Below are positions 24,301-29,753 of a DNA stretch of 64,000 nucleotides, one piece after another (the first letter of the stretch is position 1; every line of letters starts with the position of its first letter). Made by a program: the position numbers and the translations under genes. The notes beneath the pieces were generated by a model. That model saw only the letters and a program-made list of their open reading frames with translations, had not been told where the DNA came from and searched no databases. The stretch comes from Metallyticus violacea. Lineage: Eukaryota; Arthropoda; Insecta; Mantodea; Metallyticidae. Where the stretch lies: assembly GCA_030762175.1 (NCBI GenBank), contig CM060843.1, positions 24,991,001-25,055,000 of the forward strand. The letters run 5' to 3'.

Positions 24301-27300
24301 GAAAAAGGAATAGATCTTTTGATATGCAATGGATGACAACTATCAAAATGAAGATACTGTTGTAAATTGGTAGGCTTAATGTGCACAGACGTAAGGAAAG
24401 AGCCATTGCATAAAGAAATATCAATATCTAGGAAAGTAGCAGCATTGGGAGAGACAGAAGAGGTGAATTTAACTGAAAACTTGGAGTTAAGATTAGTAAG
24501 GAACTGCTCGAGAGATTCTGAGCCATGAGTCCAAAGCACAAATATATCATCAATATATCTCAGCCATAATAATGGTGCCAAAGGTTCTGACTTAAGAAAT
24601 TCCTCCTGTAAGCGAGCCATACAAAGATTGGCATAAGAAGGTGCCATTCTGGTGCCCATCGCAGTACCTTTAATTTGTAGATAATGTTTATTATCAAAAC
24701 TAAACGCATTGCGAGTGAGGACCAGATAAGCAAGATGACAAATGAAATCTGTGGATGGGATACGAGGAGGTGCTCGAGAGTTCAAGAAATGTTTAACGGC
24801 AGCTAATCCTTCATGATGGGGGATGTTAGTATAGAGTGACGTCACATCGATAGTGGCAAGAAGTATATCAGAGTGTGCCGTAAAGTCAACTTTCTTAAGT
24901 AAACTCAAAAAATGGAAGGAATCTTTAATATAGGATGGTCTAGAAGTAACAAATGGCTGTAACAAACAATCTACTAGAGCGGAAATACGTTCAGTAGGGG
25001 AATCGAAGCTGGCTACTATTGGGCGGCCTGGACAGTTCTCTTTGTGAATTTTAGGGAGAAAATATATGGTGGGAGTACGAGGGACATGAGGAGTAAGAAG
25101 AGTGATATCTTGGGAACTAAGTCCTTCTGCTGTACCAGAAGAAGTAATAAAAGAAGCTATTTCTTCATTAAACTTGACAGTTGGGTCAGAAGACAATAGT
25201 TCATAATAAGTGACATTCTCAAGCTGTCGGTAAGCTTCAGCATTGTAAGACGAAATGTCCTGTAGTACTACTGAGGACCCTTTATCAGCTGGAAGGATAA
25301 TAACATCAGGATTATTAGATAATCTTTTAAGTGCTGATTTCTCACGTAAAGTTAAGTAGTCTTTCTGAGTGATCTTATCTAGAAATTTAGAATCATTGAT
25401 CGAAGTTAAAAATCTGTTAATAAACATTTCTAAAGAATGGCTAGAAGGTAAAGAAGGAGGTTCAAGTTTGGAGGGAGAACGAAACTTGAGAAGGCAAGGA
25501 GTAACATTTGAAGTAGGCTGCGAAGATGTTGTATGGCAATAGTAACGCCACCGCCACGGGTGGCCGAGGTCGTTAAGGCACGGACTCGTGAGCGGGAGGT
25601 CTGCGATTCGAATCCCGCCAGGACCGTCCTCCCTGACTGGGGTTTTTTCCAGGTTTTCCTCAGTCTTCATAACTGGCAAATGCCGGGGAGGTACCTAAAC
25701 TTAGGCCTGGAACGCTTCCTTCCTTAAAAAAATATCCTTTCCCAATTTATCATTTCATCTCATGTATCATCAGTGTCCACCGCCTGTGGTGCCTCAGTAG
25801 TAAAAACAGGGGTTAAGCACTACTCAAAAAAAAAAAAAAAAGTAACGCCATCTTAAATTACGGCAAAATTTAACGCCATCAGAAACAAATTTAAGGCGAT
25901 TAAATTTGGGAGTTGGGGCAAAAAATAATCCTTTTTGTAAAAGCAATGTATCAGTATTAGAAAGTGAAATAGAAGATAAATTAACAACAGCAATATTACT
26001 AGTAAGAGAAGTACAAGGGGTACATTTGCTATTGGGCTGCTGGTATGCAGTACCGGAGTAAAATTTAGGTGTGTCTGTCTGTGTGTGTGTGGGGGGGGAA
26101 GCCTCAACTAATTCTCTTTCCAAAAAACTCATGTACATATCTGCTAAGAATGGCAAAAGTGGGTTTCCCATTGCTAGACCTTTCTTTTGTGTATAACTAT
26201 TGCCTCTGAACGTGAAGTAGGTTTGATTTATGCAAATTCTGGTGAGGTTCAGATATTGATCTATTACTTCTCCAGGTAGGTTTATTGAATTAGCCATTTC
26301 TTTACAATATTTATTAGATTTTCTATGGGGTTGCTAGGAAACAAAAACTGCATCATAAGAAACTAGCAAATCTCTCTTTTCTAGTTTTACATATCTGATT
26401 TTATGTATTAATTCTGATGAGTTCTTTATACTTTGGCTTTTGTATTCTGGTAAGGTGTTATTTTTTTAAAAGGCAATTGGCTAAATTGTATGTGGGTGAA
26501 TTTTTTGTGTCTACAATAGGTCTCATTTTATTACCATGTTTATGTATTTTAGGTAAGCCATAAATTCTAAGTGTTGTAGGGTTGTTTGGTATAATATTTT
26601 TCTTTTCTTCCTCACTCAGAATTGTTATATTTGTTAATAGTTTTCTTACTGCACTGATATACTTTTGTGTGGGATCTATTTTCACTTTTTCATAATCCTG
26701 GTTAGCTAGTAAACTGTAAATACTGTTTTCATAATCTGTCTGATTCATTATTACTATTTTTACCTTATGTCAGCTCTGCTATAAAGAACACCTTTTTCTT
26801 TCAAAGATCAAGTACCCTATGATATGGCCTTTTTTGATTATTTTCTTTTTTTATTAGTTGCTCTAGGACTTTTTCACATTGTGTTCTTATGCTATTTTTT
26901 CTTCATCTGATTTGTTAAAAATTGCTGTTTCTATGTCTGCTACATATTCTTCTACATTTCTAGAGTAATCTGTACAAGTATTTAACCCCATTGTATAAAA
27001 TATAGTGAACTTTTGTAACAGTGATGTCAAATATTAACATTTTAAAAAAGTTGAGTTGAGATTGTAACATACACACCACTAAAATTCAATATAAAGGAAG
27101 ACTAGTTTCGGGAGCCATCGCTCCTATCGTCAGTTCCTGGTCAACTACTAGCCTCGCTGTTCGTGGTAGATTGATTCAGGTCTGGTGGAGGTTTAATGAA
27201 CTTTTGTATTAGTACATCACTTGGCGGGATTTCAAAATTAAAACTTTCTCATTCTTCCAAATATAGATTTTTTCCCAGACTCTAAGTTCAGTTTTCCCTT

Positions 27301-28949
27301 TAATATTTTTAAGTAATTAGGGGTTTTTATTAATGTTATGTCGTTCTTTCCAAAAGTGCCAAGCTACTGCCAATTTTTCTTCTTGTTTTTGGTTTATATT
27401 CCTAATATGTTCTTTAGCTCTTGTTTTTGTTTCTTTTGGTCTTTCCAATATAAATTTTTTCACAATCATTGCAGCTCATCTGATATATTCCTGATTTATC
27501 TTCTTGTTGTAGATTATCTTCTTTTTGTTTTGATTTAAGGATATTTTTAATGGAATAATTATTTTTGGGGCCAAAACAATGTTATATTTTTAAAAATCTT
27601 TTGAAATTTATGAAAGGCTGATGGGTGATATGTAAATTTTTTGTATGTTCTGTTTTTTTCTTTAATAGGAGTAAGTGTAGTGGTATCTCTAACTTTCTTT
27701 TTATTCTTTGCTCTGTCTATTTTCTTGTGCACAACTGCTTGTTTGAAGCCATTTTCTACAGCTATATCCACTATATTATTCATTTGAACATTTAACCAGT
27801 CCGTATGAAGACTATTTAAAACTGCATGTTTGAGTGCAACATAGTTGTCTTATAGTTTTCAAATATCCAGCATTTAAATATGTGGCAATTAGCAAATTGT
27901 GCAATTTTTTCTGCATTTTAAAAAATGTTTAAATAACACTGGATGGTTGAAATTAAAACAAAATATAAAGTTACTTATCTTATGATAAAATACAAGCTAA
28001 TAAGATGCAAGTGCTCCTGCAACATATTCATAACTATAAGATCATGTTGATTTTACCTTTCTGGCTGCAATATGTTGTTCCTTATTACAAAATTAAGTTT
28101 TTCAGGAATATTTCAACTTCATTTTTAACACTTTTTGCGTATTATCATATTGCACCTGAATTGTGATGGAACTGTTACCAAATCTATAATGGTGTCATGT
28201 TATTTATTAAATGAAAGCCCTAATCACAAATTGTCAGTTATGTGCCTCTTATAGTTTTCAAATAATATGGCAATTAACAAATTGCACAATTTTTTGGGCA
28301 TTTTAAAAAATAAAACTGGATGGTTGAAATTAAAACAAAATAAAAAGTTGACCTTATGATAAAATAAATATATACAAAAAACTAACAAAATCCACATCAC
28401 CATGTTTCAAAATGAACTTCTCATTCGTCAATTTGACATGACCAGGCAAGATGGAGAAATGAAAATGGGAATAAGGCAGAGAAGAAAGAAAGTTAACTTT
28501 AGGTTATGGGAAAGAAATCTGGTTTCATTCTCGTGACTCTTTTGTGTACATTCTAAATGGTATGATAATGCATGCATACTGAAAGGCTGCAGCCCCAATG
28601 ATTGAGAGACTAAAGTTACTAGTGTTAAGTATAGGTAATTATCACATTTCTCTTTTTACAACTGCTATGCTTATTTATTTCACATATTCCTAATTCTAAG
28701 GCAGGTCCCTGTAATGTACAACAATAGCAAGTATTGCAGAACTTATTCTTCTAGAGTTTTAACTAAGCTAAATATATTGTGAGTACAGTGTATTACCTGA
28801 AACTGTTTTATAAACTGGTCATAAAGCAGAACTAGCTGATACGCTTTGAACACTCCAAACCTCCCAAGAATTGAAAATCCTGCTGAGAGAGTAATCCACC
28901 ACTTAGTGAAGAACGGCAGCCTATTAAACCAATCTGAGATATCTGTCAT
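6233..28949 (-). CDS. Derl1: Derlin-1, 5' four coding exons (3' end outside window)
   Basis: Derlin-1 is a rhomboid-pseudoprotease-fold membrane protein of the ER. In ER-associated degradation it helps move misfolded proteins to p97/VCP and the cytosolic proteasome. Spliced exons 28949-28797, 12205-12094, 11127-11036 and 6381-6233 join in frame, with GT/AG at every junction. They give about 168 residues, from MTDISDWFNRLPFF to a GG before the exon-4 donor. Visible landmarks are the conserved WRPITA (the WR motif) in exon 2, STRLETG-like SLRLETG, GRPADYFFLLLFNWI in exon 3 and NFWFGTQFKAMYLPWVLLAFN in exon 4. Exon boundaries match the vertebrate gene. The C-terminal TM6 and p97-binding tail are missing from this window. 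Intron 1 is 16.6 kb of nested transposons. Derlin-2/3 are less likely, given the GRPADYFF and FWFGT segments. Confidence 0.95.
6521..7785. mobile_element. Putative DNA transposon with long inverted ends and internal duplication
   Basis: The left end (about 6519-6640) and right end (about 7640-7788) are diverged inverted repeats. Both begin TATACAG(G/A)ATGTTA(A/G)TGAACTA outward-in and share TGTAGAGATGT. Between them a block of about 160 bp is directly repeated (6866-7025 and 7166-7323, sharing AGCTCT.TAACTG and TTTATTTAATATGAAG). No ORF was recognised, so it is probably non-autonomous. The mariner at 7792 sits at its right edge. Confidence 0.5.
7792..9099 (-). mobile_element. Mariner (DD34D) transposon with both terminal inverted repeats
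   Basis: The terminal repeats at 7792-7819 and 9072-9099 match at 26 of 28 positions. A TA dinucleotide flanks each end (7790-7791 and 9100-9101), the usual Tc1/mariner target duplication. The 1,308-bp length is typical of the family. It lies in Derlin-1 intron 3. The transposase is on the minus strand and broken. Confidence 0.95.
7864..8896 (-). pseudogene. Mariner transposase (frameshifted)
   Basis: Met at 8896 begins MFSKREQRSWIKIE. The N-terminal helix-turn-helix region (TVARWVKAFKDV, RELAQETGLAHT) is in a second frame (8855-8529), and the catalytic domain in a third (8469-7864). Catalytic residues are visible: D in ILDETW, D in LHDSARTHT, and D in SPDLSPCDF with 34 residues between the last two, so the class is DD34D. 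Frameshifts fall near 8845 and between 8529 and 8469, and there is one stop, so no active enzyme is made. The catalytic part is intact over 201 residues. It should cut and paste its element at TA sites when functional. Confidence 0.92.
9102..11035 (-). other. Derlin-1 intron 3, remainder
   Basis: Intron 3 spans 6382-11035. Outside the mariner this part is AT-rich, with no recognised gene. A short T-rich run at 9260 and an A-rich tract near 10745 are unremarkable. Confidence 0.6.
11036..11127 (-). CDS. Derl1: Derlin-1 coding exon 3
   Basis: 92 bp, acceptor TTTACAG, donor GTAAGT at 11035. It begins in phase 1 to complete a Gly codon and encodes IYEGRPADYFFLLLFNWICC, then VIIGLMADIP. GRPADY-FFNWI is a Derlin-1 signature between membrane segments. 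Confidence 0.95.
11128..12093 (-). other. Derlin-1 intron 2
   Basis: 966 bp of AT-rich intron, GT at 12093-12092 and AG at 11129-11128. It contains a (TTTA)/(TA) low-complexity run at about 12008-12072 and no recognised element. Confidence 0.8.
12094..12205 (-). CDS. Derl1: Derlin-1 coding exon 2
   Basis: 112 bp, acceptor CTTTTTCAG before ATATGG, donor GTAAG. It encodes IWRPITAVFYYPLTPRTGF, then HFLLNCYFLYNYSLRLET and the first base of Gly. WRPITA, TGFHFLLN and YNYS-RLET are strongly conserved in Derlins. The WR pair is a hallmark of the family. Confidence 0.96.
12620..13260 (-). mobile_element. PLE fragment, family G: GIY-YIG region and 3' end
   Basis: The minus strand reads, with stops, KYGIYKIDCLDCDHIYI, then the GQKATIS block, then KQLLKAVGN, then the tail MNFDAPP. 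This is the PLE order GIY, YIG, the H-containing block and the C-terminal tail. The low-coordinate end has CTGATGA at 12681-12675 followed by a stem II-like GGGA/TCC and a decayed GAAGC. The RT is missing and there are multiple breaks. Confidence 0.7.
12645..12685 (-). ncRNA. Degenerate hammerhead motif, PLE family G
   Basis: CTGATGA (12681-12675) is followed by a weak stem II and GAAGCATATGT in place of GAAAC plus a palindrome. It is recognisable only by position in the PLE 3' end. Probably inactive. Confidence 0.4.
13590..13925 (+). repeat. Repeat R, uninterrupted copy
   Basis: Diverged paralogue of 3100-3408 plus 6124-6190. Here AAGTACAAAAAATAGTGAA runs straight into ATGTGTAAA and CTACTTCAAGTTTATTCAAA, so this copy lacks the DNA transposon. 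Class unknown. Confidence 0.6.
14196..14395 (+). repeat. tRNA-derived SINE, family B, copy 2 (5'-truncated)
   Basis: Starts in the body at TAAGTATGGCTGCTGGTTTC and continues CGGAAGGGAAGTAAAG, GAGGCCTCTGAGCAAAAT, GAGATGCTGATGGCCTGAG and a CATAAATAAACC tail. It lacks the tRNA head. It interrupts the mariner N-terminus. Confidence 0.8.
14785..14872 (-). mobile_element. PLE-D 3' end, left (minus) arm
   Basis: The reverse complement matches the last 90 bp or so of the 41859-42044 insertion: ATGATTTT..AGT..TTTTACTTT.AAT, then a TCTTA/AAGAT block, then GTGTGGATTCC / GTATGGATTCC. With the plus-strand piece at 16354-16475 it forms an outward-facing pair, now separated by a PLE-A copy. Confidence 0.55.
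14936..14977 (-). ncRNA. Hammerhead-ribozyme motif, PLE family A (all parts present)
   Basis: Minus strand: stem I ATGG (14977-14974) pairs with CCAT (14939-14936). Core CTGAAGA is at 14973-14967. Stem II is GGGAAC/GTTCTC with an AAAT loop. GAA is at 14949-14947, the stem III palindrome ACCGGT at 14946-14941, and cleavage is predicted after T14940. An extra U sits between the core and stem II. Good candidate for a type I minimal, possibly dimeric, hammerhead. Confidence 0.75.
15240..16223 (+). CDS. PLE reverse transcriptase (C-terminal part) plus GIY-YIG endonuclease
   Basis: An open frame of about 328 codons begins at the truncated RT with WYRYVDDIFAIV (motif C, catalytic YVDD) and MLPFLDIKI. 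It continues through the thumb and linker (KFTYHPWATKKFQNIL) to the GIY-YIG nuclease. That domain shows [23 protein letters not shown] with the catalytic Arg, AVAYHFWTQNHD, and the Glu in ATWEKIYIYK. The product would nick target DNA and reverse-transcribe the element RNA. RT blocks 1 to B are absent, so it cannot be autonomous. The frame has no internal stop, which is notable for a truncated copy. The nominal ATG at 15210 lies in the T-rich linker and is unlikely to be native. Confidence 0.9.
   Translation, partial: KVWYRYVDDIFAIVDRKLIDDALKLLNIQDKNISFTYEIETDNMLPFLDIKIMKCQEKLKFGIYRKNTHADNHIKADSLNPTAHKHAVINSLTHRLVNLQISKEEYFKEYKQIEETAVKNGFKKELVHKKVQKFKRQKHIKETTTLSAKKDKLIFKKFTYHPWATKKFQNILKDFNIRLAPINRFNVQNLLIDNVNDSIPQEEKSGIYKINCAECEKIYIGKTKRNIGTRLKEHFRNIKYKQTEKSAVAYHFWTQNHDIINKTKLLKSVQGPTELATWEKIYIYKYKDSIMNFDIVGDENINYKFITPPPEQNTHSHSSTNDPIVEL
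16225..16267 (+). ncRNA. Hammerhead motif, PLE family A right end
   Basis: CTGAAGA at 16229-16235, stem II GGGAAC/GTTCTC, GAA at 16254-16256, stem III palindrome ACCGGT at 16257-16262, predicted cleavage after T16263. Stem I is decayed (CTAG against CCAT). Mate of the motif at 14936-14977. Confidence 0.65.
16354..16475 (+). mobile_element. PLE-D 3' region with variant hammerhead-like motif
   Basis: Begins CAGTCGTTTTATGGTTGAC, as the 41859 insertion does. It has stem GTGAG/CTCAC, then CGAAACATGTCC and a shared AACATGATTTT block. The core reads TTGACCA rather than CTGANGA. The mariner resumes just after it. Confidence 0.6.
17285..18425 (+). mobile_element. PLE family E copy (degraded RT plus GIY-YIG)
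   Basis: Plus strand reads WYRYVDDILAIIPK (motif C), then WLPFLDLKIIRN, then an open stretch (17495-17869) with KTAITNGFNKDTVIKIIN and FKSFTYQQIYHSKFMKIFK. A frameshifted GIY-YIG region follows (IYEINCADCD, then KEHFRII, then SAEAAHFWTKNHEI). It ends with a degenerate hammerhead at 18289-18322 and a terminal GTAGGATATATTACCAC block shared with the mini-insertions at 49211 and 55062. It lacks the N-terminal RT. Confidence 0.85.
18289..18325 (+). ncRNA. Degenerate hammerhead motif, PLE family E
   Basis: CTGAAAA (18289-18295; G8 is A), stem II GGGAG/CTCCT around TGAGTG, GAA at 18313-18315, then ACGTGT and C. Core mutation predicts loss of activity. Confidence 0.45.
18850..19700 (-). pseudogene. 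Tc1/mariner transposase remnant
   Basis: Minus strand reads HLKLRPCKITVVQELQ, then ADEAWFHLHDHVKRKT (first catalytic Asp in DEAWFHL), then QKIGVWCALNAYI. That is the order of mariner-type transposases (LRPYKI-VQEL, DEA-FHLNGYVNKQ, VWCA). Upstream PKEISEKAYTGVRNF in a shifted frame resembles the helix-turn-helix linker. The rest is disrupted and no terminal repeats were seen. Confidence 0.75.
20215..20576 (+). mobile_element. LINE 3' end, 5'-truncated, with (AAACT)n tail
   Basis: Encodes the last residues [19 protein letters not shown] and HNISMYM then stop, nearly identical to the C-terminus of the LINE at 32358-33542. The same 3' UTR follows (GTTGGTTGAGTTGTTCTAAG). It ends in a five-base tandem AACTA/AAACT repeat at 20541-20575. 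High identity to the other copy suggests relatively recent activity. Confidence 0.9.
20870..21750 (-). mobile_element. PLE family F copy: linker, GIY-YIG endonuclease, 3' end
   Basis: Minus strand encodes EKYGIYQINCKDCEKIYKGK, then KRNVGIRLKEHWRNI, then DRSAVAAHFWNKDHEIEK, then KELNIWERIYIKKN: a nearly complete GIY-YIG domain with its C-terminal Glu. The tail is INFDIPEAY. YIG reads YKG, a likely inactivating change. The 5' part (21440-21750) holds PLE linker and FGIYRKDTHTD in broken frames. CTGATGA at 20941-20935 marks a decayed hammerhead (GACAC for GAAAC). Confidence 0.85.
22140..23255 (-). mobile_element. PLE family B copy, 3' half (interrupted)
   Basis: Minus strand: YGYVDHVFAIVN (motif C; DD reads DH), then ENNKVLPFLDIKII and FGIFRKDTHTDNCIKN, then KFTFRPWAHQKFQKIF in the 22703-23146 frame. 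A GIY-YIG region in broken frames (GIMKLVAKTVT, KEIITIRFK, KSAVADHFWHK) and the family-B 3' end follow. The 5' half of the same copy resumes at 26090-26992. The 2.8 kb between is the nested PLE-H. T-rich tract at 22480-22502. Confidence 0.85.
22236..22278 (-). ncRNA. Hammerhead motif, PLE family B
   Basis: Minus strand CTGAAGA at 22274-22268, stem II GAGG/CCTT-like, GAA at 22250-22248, stem III palindrome ACATGT at 22247-22242, predicted cleavage base C22241. Stem I is only a G-T pair. Core intact, overall weak. Confidence 0.5.
23507..26085 (-). pseudogene. PLE-H polyprotein: RT plus GIY-YIG endonuclease (one frameshift, SINE-interrupted)
   Basis: N-terminal part: TLLLQKGLFFAPTPKFNRLK and LRWRY (26000-25851). 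After the SINE come PADKGSSVVL, FLPKIHKENCPGRPIVASFD, motif A ATIDVTSLYTNIPHHEG, motif B IKGTAMGTRMAPSYANL, motif C WLRYIDDIFVLW, then ATFLDIDISL. Near 23905 a Cys-rich element (PCQHPK, then KTCALIMPC) is split by a frameshift at an A-rich run. The nuclease follows: NVVYMLSCKLCKAFYIGLTS, RMNNHRRS, PVAQHALSHC, and ESLLRDREMAAI with a likely catalytic Glu. A Cys-rich linker before GIY-YIG resembles Neptune-type PLEs, but clade assignment is tentative. The ATG at 25679 lies in the SINE and is not native. Confidence 0.9.
25551..25840 (+). repeat. tRNA-derived SINE, family A, inside the PLE-H ORF
   Basis: The head carries an A box TGGCCGAGGTCGTTAAGGC (25561-25579) and B box GATTCGAATCC (25605-25615), a serine/leucine-type tRNA pattern. 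A body of about 200 bp and an A-run follow. It is flanked by an exact 10-bp duplication AGTAACGCCA (25541-25550 and 25841-25850). The PLE-H reading frame resumes across the duplication, so this SINE is the later insertion. Confidence 0.95.
26090..26992 (-). mobile_element. PLE family B copy, 5' half
   Basis: Minus strand: start-like MGLNTCTDYSRNVEEYVAD near 26990, then DYEKVKIDPTQKYISAVRKL, then RIYGLPKIHKHGNKMRPIVD (RT block 2), then a broken stretch, then GNSYTQKKGLAMGNPLLPFL and ADMYMSFLERELVEAS (motif B). It belongs with 22140-23255. The same layout is seen at 53880-54745. Confidence 0.85.
26993..27840 (-). mobile_element. PLE family C copy: linker, GIY-YIG, 3' end
   Basis: Minus strand: IAVENGFKQAVVHKKID and KKFTYHPSAFHKFQKIFKNI (27783-27559), then SGIYQMSCNDCEKIYIGKTK in another frame, then KIGSSLALLERTT-like decay. 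It ends in the family-C hammerhead and a terminal block ATATTTGACATCACTGTTAC to 26993. It directly abuts the 5' end of the PLE-B copy. RT absent. Confidence 0.8.
27096..27137 (-). ncRNA. Hammerhead-ribozyme motif, PLE family C (all parts present)
   Basis: Minus strand: stem I GGAA (27137-27134) pairs with TTCC (27099-27096). Core CTGACGA at 27133-27127. Stem II GGAGC/GCTCC with GATG loop. GAA at 27109-27107. Stem III palindrome ACTAGT at 27106-27101. Predicted cleavage after C27100. Every conserved core base is present. Two extra bases (UA) on the 5' side of stem II face a single C, so the closing pair is atypical. Best hammerhead candidate in the window. Confidence 0.78.
27848..28365 (+). 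repeat. Direct repeat pair of about 130 bp
   Basis: 27848-27990 and 28247-28365 share TCTTATAGTTTTCAAAT, GGCAATTA.CAAATTG and ACTGGATGGTTGAAATTAAA. They are spaced about 400 bp apart in Derlin-1 intron 1. Class unknown. Confidence 0.65.
28797..28949 (-). CDS. Derl1: Derlin-1 coding exon 1 (start codon)
   Basis: 153 bp, ATG at 28949-28947, donor GTAATA after ...AAACAGTTTCAG. It encodes 51 residues starting MTDISDWFNRLPFFTKWW and ending DQFIKQFQ. M(S/T)DxxDWFxxxPxxT at the N-terminus and the FQ exon end match Derlin-1 of other animals. The first membrane segment is within residues 17-35. A possible splice acceptor (CACTTACAG) 10 bases upstream of the ATG hints at a non-coding first exon. Confidence 0.95.
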
Positions 28950-29678
28950 TTTGTAAAAGCTGTAAGTGAATAAATTTCAAGTCAATTTACATATCGACCA
29001 ATGCAAAGTTCTTGAATGTGAGATAAGTGCTCTATTTTTACCTTATTACTGCTGAAGAATCTCAAAACTGTAAAATGAGATCTTAACTCAAAACTGCACC
29101 ACAATTTTTAATAAGTGTTCTACTTTTCCCTTATTACTGAAGAAACTCAAACCTTCCTACAATTTTTACAAACATACTGTAACTAAACAGACTCGAAGCA
29201 TTGTACTAACAATCACTGACCGACACGTGTCCCTCCCTTCACTACTAACCATTTGTTTTCATCAGAATGACTTCCATTTTTAAGGTCGATTGACCGAGCT
29301 TCGCGAGGTATCGAAAGATTAGATGTATTACCAACTGATATAAATGTAATAATTTGAAATATTGCTAAAGGAACATGAGGTAATATTTTACAATGTTTAT
29401 GGATTTATCATGGGATCTATGAATAGTCAGTTACACTGCGAATTGTTTTAAAACTCTTCCGTTTAATGTTAAATTGTTTTGATAAATATGCACCGCACTG
29501 TTGGTGATTCCTTATAAACAAAAGGCATTATGTATTTCGCAACAGTCAACGTTGGAATTTGTTTAAGAGTTGTTTAAGACTGTTAAAAAGCTATGATCGT
29601 CAAAAACTAATGTTCATCGACATTGGTAGTGTAGCGATTGTGTATTACCAACGCTATCTATGACAATACTTTACAAAC
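28950..29678. promoter_or_regulatory. Putative bidirectional promoter, Derlin-1 / BCAS2
   Basis: The 729 bp between the two divergent start codons must hold the 5' UTRs and probably both promoters. It is free of recognised repeats. A small CpG-containing patch lies at 29220-29310, with TCGCGA at 29301-29306, a hexamer found in promoters of housekeeping genes. No TATA box was assigned. Inference from layout. Confidence 0.55.
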
Positions 29679-29753
29679 ATGGCTGGGGAAGTGGTTGTTG
29701 ATGCTCTCCCGTATATAGATCAAGGTTATGATGAACCAGGAGTACGGGAAGCT
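29679..29753 (+). CDS. BCAS2: BCAS2 exon 1 (start codon)
   Basis: 25 codons from ATG at 29679, ending GVREA before donor GTAAGTA. Start is supported by exact alignment with the conserved [12 protein letters not shown]-terminus. Confidence 0.97.

Larger units (their letters stand above)
23260..26085 (-). mobile_element. PLE family H, nearly complete, nested in PLE-B
   Basis: A PLE of a clearly different type from families A-G. It runs from an N-terminal region (26085 down to 25851) across an inserted SINE to the RT (25540-23900), the GIY-YIG domain (24031-23507) and a 3' UTR to about 23260. It sits between the motif B and motif C coding parts of the PLE-B copy, at a TA/TG microsatellite. Apart from the SINE and one frameshift it is open, so it is among the youngest-looking elements here. 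Confidence 0.9.
12206..28796 (-). other. Derlin-1 intron 1 (16.6 kb, transposon nest)
   Basis: Bounded by donor GTAATA at 28796 and acceptor AG at 12207-12206. Nearly all of it is nested mobile elements, listed separately. The stretches at 13260-13590, 18430-18840, 19710-20210, 20580-20865, 21755-22135 and 28370-28740 show nothing recognisable. GA-rich and AT-rich low-complexity runs occur near 12370-12430. Confidence 0.85.

Noticed and set aside
25551..25625. Functional serine/leucine tRNA gene
   Set aside because: Boxes are good, but the body, A-tail and target duplication show a SINE.
25679..25727. Start codon of the long PLE-H frame and an opposite ORF
   Set aside because: Both starts lie inside the inserted SINE; the tRNA-derived head and duplication show this is not the native N-terminus.
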